Shown here: positions 60,853 through 64,000 of the stretch, piece by piece
Layout of the letters: the number at the start of each line of letters is the position of its first letter
Position numbering within the stretch: the first letter of the stretch is position 1
DNA from: Vibrio diabolicus
GTDB lineage: Bacteria; Pseudomonadota; Gammaproteobacteria; Enterobacterales; Vibrionaceae
Length of the DNA stretch: 64,000 bases
Direction of reading: 5' to 3'
NCBI GenBank assembly: GCA_001048675.1
Contig: CCKK01000020.1
Location: forward strand, 806,001-870,000
The notes under the pieces: generated by a model
Seen by the model: the letters and a program-made list of their open reading frames with translations, nothing else
Told to the model about the DNA's origin: nothing
Database searches by the model: none
Translations under genes and position numbers: made by a program

Positions 60853-61803
60853 ATGAATAAATACCAAAAGCCTGAATTCAAGGCTGAATTTCTTTTGCCT
60901 CGTTACTGGGGAACCTTAATTATCATCAGCGTGATGTACTTACTCAGTCTTCTTCCTTTCAAAGTTCAGTTAGCATTAGGACGTGGCATTGGCCGTTTAG
61001 CCATGCGAATCATGAAAAAACGTCAAGTTACGATTAGACGCAATCTTGAGCTTTGCTTTCCTCAGATGGAAGAATGCCAACGCGAAGCAATTTTAAAAGA
61101 CAATATCGACAATACAGGTATTGCGCTATTTGAGACGGCGATGGCATGGTTTTGGTCTGATAAACGGGTAAACAAACACGTTACGATAAAAGGAATGGAG
61201 CACCTCGAGGCTTTAGAAAAATCAGGCAAAGGGGCATTAATGTTGGCCGTACACTCGATGAACTTAGAGTTAGGTGCTCGTGCTTTTGGCATTAAAAAGT
61301 CTGGCACTGGTGTTTATCGTCCAAACAACAATCCTTGTTTTGATTACTTTCAATACAAGGGGCGTTCTCGCTCTAATCGTACGCTTATTGACCGCAAGAA
61401 CGTTAAAGCCATGCTTGAAGCGCTTAGAACGGGTGAGCGGGTTTGGTATGCACCGGATCATGATTATGGAAACCGACGCTCAACGTTTGCGCCATTATTT
61501 GCCGTTAAAAATGCTTGCACGACGACAGGTACAAGTCTGCTGGTTGATTCGACAGATTGTGCCATCGTGCCTTTTACGATGGTAAGAGGAAAAGACGGAC
61601 ACTATACCTTGACGATTAGTGCGCCAGTCGACGGTTTCCCGAAAGAAGATCCTCAAGGTGCGGCAGTTTTCGTGAATAAGATAGTTGAAACGTCAATCAT
61701 GGCAAGTCCGAGCCAATATATGTGGCTTCACCGTCGGTTTAAAACCAGACCTGAAGGCGAGGATTGTTTGTACAAGCCCAGACTTATCCCTAGCTTGGCA
61801 TAG
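60853..61803 (+). CDS. Lipid A biosynthesis acyltransferase (LpxL family)
   Basis: Adds a secondary acyl chain to Kdo2-lipid IVA at the inner face of the membrane. 316 residues from MNKYQKPEFKAEFLLPRYWGT; an in-frame ATG at 60829 would add 8 residues and neither has a good ribosome site. One N-terminal helix (about 20-38), RRNLELCFPQM near 60, TAMAWFWSDKRV near 97, and the catalytic HX4E motif in AVHSMNLELGARAF near 134-146. YRPNNNP and APDHDYG follow. Closest to LpxL/LpxP; LpxM is less likely. Terminator follows. Confidence 0.86.
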   Translation: MNKYQKPEFKAEFLLPRYWGTLIIISVMYLLSLLPFKVQLALGRGIGRLAMRIMKKRQVTIRRNLELCFPQMEECQREAILKDNIDNTGIALFETAMAWFWSDKRVNKHVTIKGMEHLEALEKSGKGALMLAVHSMNLELGARAFGIKKSGTGVYRPNNNPCFDYFQYKGRSRSNRTLIDRKNVKAMLEALRTGERVWYAPDHDYGNRRSTFAPLFAVKNACTTTGTSLLVDSTDCAIVPFTMVRGKDGHYTLTISAPVDGFPKEDPQGAAVFVNKIVETSIMASPSQYMWLHRRFKTRPEGEDCLYKPRLIPSLA

Positions 61804-61819
61804 CATAGAAAGAGCTTAA

Positions 61820-61853
61820 AAAAGCCCAAGGAACATACGAACCTTGGGCTTTT
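61820..61853. terminator. Terminator between the LpxL-like and M32 genes
   Basis: The 11-bp stem AAAGCCCAAGG / CCTTGGGCTTT with flanking A and T runs lies between convergent genes. Confidence 0.88.
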
Positions 61854-61873
61854 ACGTTCTATTCTTTTTCTAT

Positions 61874-63346
61874 TTACAAGTAGCGGCCTTTTAGGTGCGC
61901 TTGGAAGTGCTTAGCATTTAGTGTTTCACCCGTTGCTTCTCTTACGAGATCATCTGTTGTTAATACGCTGCCTTTACTCCAGATGTTCTTCGACAGCCAA
62001 TCGAATATCGGCGTCAGATCGCCAGAGCGAATAACCGCGTCCACATCTACCGTTTGCTTCATTGCGGCCATGAATTGGGCTGCGTACATCGCACCGAGAG
62101 TGTAGGATGGGAAATATCCAAAACTTCCATCCGTCCAGTGAATGTCCTGCATACAACCGTTTTTGAAATTCCCTTCCGTTGAGAGCCCCAAATACGCTTT
62201 CATTTTTTCGTTCCAGAGCTCTGGTACGTCTGTATGCTTGATGGCACCGTTAATAAGATCACGTTCAATCTCATATCGAAGAATAACGTGGGCAGGGTAT
62301 GTTAATTCGTCCGCATCTACGCGAATAAAGCCTTTCTCTACGCGAGTGTAGATTTTGGCTAGATTGTCTTTTTCAAATTCATCCCCAGAAAAATGCTTGG
62401 AAGCCATGTGAGCAAGGTGGTCGATAAATGCGTTGTTTCGTCCTATTTGCATTTCAAAGAAGAGCGACTGTGACTCATGAATTCCCATAGAGCGGGCTTG
62501 ACCAGCTGGTGTTCCTGCTAAATCTTTTGGTAGCCCTTGCTCGTATCTGGCATGGCCAGTTTCGTGGACGATCCCCATCAATGATTGGACAAACTCGCTT
62601 TCATCATAACGTGTTGTAATACGCACATCTGTTGGCACACCGCCACAAAATGGGTGGACACTTTCATCAAGCCGACCGTGTTCAAAATCGAATTGAAGTA
62701 GCTTCATGACTTCCAGTCCCAGCGCTTTTTGTTTTTCCGCAGGGTAGTGCGCAGTTGGCAATAAGATGTTGTCTGATTGCTGTTTTTCAAGCGCTTCGTC
62801 TATCAAGGAAGGTAGCCACGTTTTTACGTCAGCAAAAAGCGTGTCTAACGATGCAGACGTTGTGCCTGGTTCATAAATATCTAGCATGGCATCGTAAGGC
62901 GTTGTGCCGTTTGCTTCGGCTCTAATTTGCGCTTCTTCTTGCGATAGCTTGACGACTTCTGCCCAGTTCTTTTCAAAGCCAGACCAGTCATTTTCTCCGC
63001 GTTGCGTACGCCATGCATGTTCACATTTGGAGCCAGCAAGAGATTGAGCTTGAACTAATGATTCTGGTAGCAAGTTAGCTTGTTGCCATTCACGTTTCAT
63101 TTCTCGTAGGATGGACTTTTCACTTGCAGATAGCGTCTCTTCTTCTGCCTGAGCGAAAAGCTCGCCCAAGTGTGGCTGAGTCATCAATGAGTGGATGTGT
63201 ACATCAAGTTCTGCCATAGCATTGGAGCGCGCTTCAGCGCCACCAGATGGCATGACCGCTGCTTGGTCCCAACCTATGATGGCAGAGAGGTGCTCAAAGT
63301 TTGCCACTTTTTTGGAATGTTCAATGAGTTTTGTAAATGCTTTCAT
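61874..63346 (-). CDS. M32 carboxypeptidase (Taq type)
   Basis: 490 residues, the usual M32 size. Family blocks visible: IGWDQAAVMPSGGAEARSNAMAEL near 25-48, DVRITTRYDE near 237, the zinc motif HETGH near 258 in MGIVHETGHARYEQGLP, the Glu ligand in IHESQSLFFEMQIGR near 288, and DELTYPAHVILRYEIE near 338. A soluble zinc exopeptidase that removes C-terminal residues except after proline-rich ends. The ATG at 63346 was chosen over an open extension to 63421 that has no family similarity. Confidence 0.9.
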   Translation of the reverse strand: MKAFTKLIEHSKKVANFEHLSAIIGWDQAAVMPSGGAEARSNAMAELDVHIHSLMTQPHLGELFAQAEEETLSASEKSILREMKREWQQANLLPESLVQAQSLAGSKCEHAWRTQRGENDWSGFEKNWAEVVKLSQEEAQIRAEANGTTPYDAMLDIYEPGTTSASLDTLFADVKTWLPSLIDEALEKQQSDNILLPTAHYPAEKQKALGLEVMKLLQFDFEHGRLDESVHPFCGGVPTDVRITTRYDESEFVQSLMGIVHETGHARYEQGLPKDLAGTPAGQARSMGIHESQSLFFEMQIGRNNAFIDHLAHMASKHFSGDEFEKDNLAKIYTRVEKGFIRVDADELTYPAHVILRYEIERDLINGAIKHTDVPELWNEKMKAYLGLSTEGNFKNGCMQDIHWTDGSFGYFPSYTLGAMYAAQFMAAMKQTVDVDAVIRSGDLTPIFDWLSKNIWSKGSVLTTDDLVREATGETLNAKHFQAHLKGRYL

Positions 63347-63569
63347 GTGACTACTCTTATTCTTTTGTTCTTTCCCTAAACACCCGATAACGGGTCCTTT
63401 ACGTCGAGTTGCACGAAACAACCTGCGTTAATTTACTAATAATTAACAATTAATCTTCACTCATTGTCCATAAATTCACTCAGTTGTATAGCTCTCTTAA
63501 AAAAGAAGCTTGCGAATCTCGTGGATTGACGGTATTGATGACGGATTAACAATTAATTATCACGATAAT

Positions 63570-64000
63570 ATGGATATCTTGAATTTTGAGGCATTTATTA
63601 TTGCCATCACTATTTTAACGCTAACGCCGGGTTTAGATACGGCCCTTGTTATCCGTAATACCAGTCGCGCGGGTTTAAAAGACGGATGTACAACCAGTTT
63701 AGGGATTTGCTTTGGCTTATTTGTGCATGCTTTCTTTTCAGCGGTTGGTATTTCGGCCATTCTGGCGCAATCTGCAGAGTTGTTCCAAATCGTAAAAATG
63801 ATTGGTGCAGCTTATCTTATTTGGCTTGGTCTGAGCAGTTTAAAAGCCCTGATGTCGTCGAAGAATGGTTTGTCAGTGACTGAGCAGGTTCACGAAGTGT
63901 TTAATGGCAAACGCTCTTTTAGAGAGGGCTTTCTTTCTAACGTCTTGAACCCAAAAACGGCAGTTTTCTACTTGGCGTTCTTGCCACAGTTTGTGAATCC
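63570..64000 (+). CDS. LysE/RhtB family amino acid exporter (partial)
   Basis: About 143 codons are visible and the gene runs off the right edge. It starts MDILNFEAFIIAITILTLTPGLDTALVIRN, where the TPGP-like element reads TPGLDTALV, then GLKDGCTTSLGICFGLFVHA and VKMIGAAYLIWLGLSSLKAL, with FREGFLSNVLNPKTAVFYLAFLPQFV near 118-143, all LysE/RhtB marks. Exports an amino acid or homoserine-lactone-like compound; substrate not predictable. Confidence 0.85.
   Translation, partial: MDILNFEAFIIAITILTLTPGLDTALVIRNTSRAGLKDGCTTSLGICFGLFVHAFFSAVGISAILAQSAELFQIVKMIGAAYLIWLGLSSLKALMSSKNGLSVTEQVHEVFNGKRSFREGFLSNVLNPKTAVFYLAFLPQFVN

Noticed and set aside
1..64000. Prophage, insertion sequences, CRISPR array
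   Set aside because: No transposase, integrase, phage structural gene or regularly spaced repeat was found on reading the window.

Overview
The window looks like a chromosomal segment of a marine Vibrio, most probably of the Harveyi clade (V. alginolyticus / V. parahaemolyticus type). The reasons are the moderate GC content, the family content (Vibrio-type 814-residue M9 collagenase, RlmF, DUF1415, a tyrosine-to-fumarate operon, CSS-EAL and GGDEF-EAL proteins, a met box before metA) and close-packed bacterial operons. I cannot fix the species from sequence alone. No phage, IS element or CRISPR array is visible.

Layout. 0-2 kb: vitamin B12 importer genes btuC-btuD. 2-9.5 kb: housekeeping and orphan genes (an all-alpha NTP pyrophosphohydrolase-like protein, DUF1415, a divergent MFS/LysR pair, a glutaredoxin-like protein, a YgjP-like metalloprotein, rlmF, a lipoprotein and an S41 lipoprotein protease). 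9.9-34.2 kb: a catabolic block. It holds a GntR/FCD regulator, a complete trans-4-hydroxy-L-proline degradation set (epimerase, D-hydroxyproline oxidase, DapA-type deaminase, alpha-ketoglutarate semialdehyde dehydrogenase), an ornithine-cyclodeaminase-like reductase and a spermidine/putrescine-type ABC importer. Next come a secreted M9 collagenase, an oligopeptide ABC importer with a Xaa-Pro aminopeptidase in the same operon, and an M20 tripeptidase-like enzyme. Read together these can cut collagen outside the cell, import the peptides, release imino acids and burn hydroxyproline to 2-oxoglutarate. A 12-bp palindrome related to ATTGTATACAAT lies in front of five transcription units of this block, including the regulator's own gene, and is the likely operator.

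34.5-38.8 kb: tyrosine catabolism (hppD-hmgA-fahA-maiA) behind two TyrR-like boxes. 38.9-47.3 kb: small genes, two tRNA-Val(GAC), a CSS-EAL phosphodiesterase, a divergent MarR/EamA pair with clear operator repeats, and a maltose/galactoside-type acetyltransferase. 47.3-55.3 kb: two adjacent signalling operons that each pair a periplasmic phosphate/phosphonate-binding-like protein with a membrane signalling enzyme (a hybrid histidine kinase plus an outer-membrane barrel; a GGDEF-EAL protein). 55.6-64 kb: a PilW-like TPR lipoprotein, metA with MetJ boxes, an SMR transporter, an APC permease, a 37-residue membrane peptide, an LpxL-type acyltransferase, an M32 carboxypeptidase and the start of a LysE-family exporter that runs off the window.

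At least five genes carry small indels that break the expected reading frame (ABC solute-binding protein, oppC/oppD junction, pepT-like peptidase, EamA transporter, metA). Most are in or next to A/T runs of 6-7. This pattern, and the fact that metA is hit, makes base-calling errors more likely than real mutation. The affected genes should be read as probably intact until raw reads are checked.
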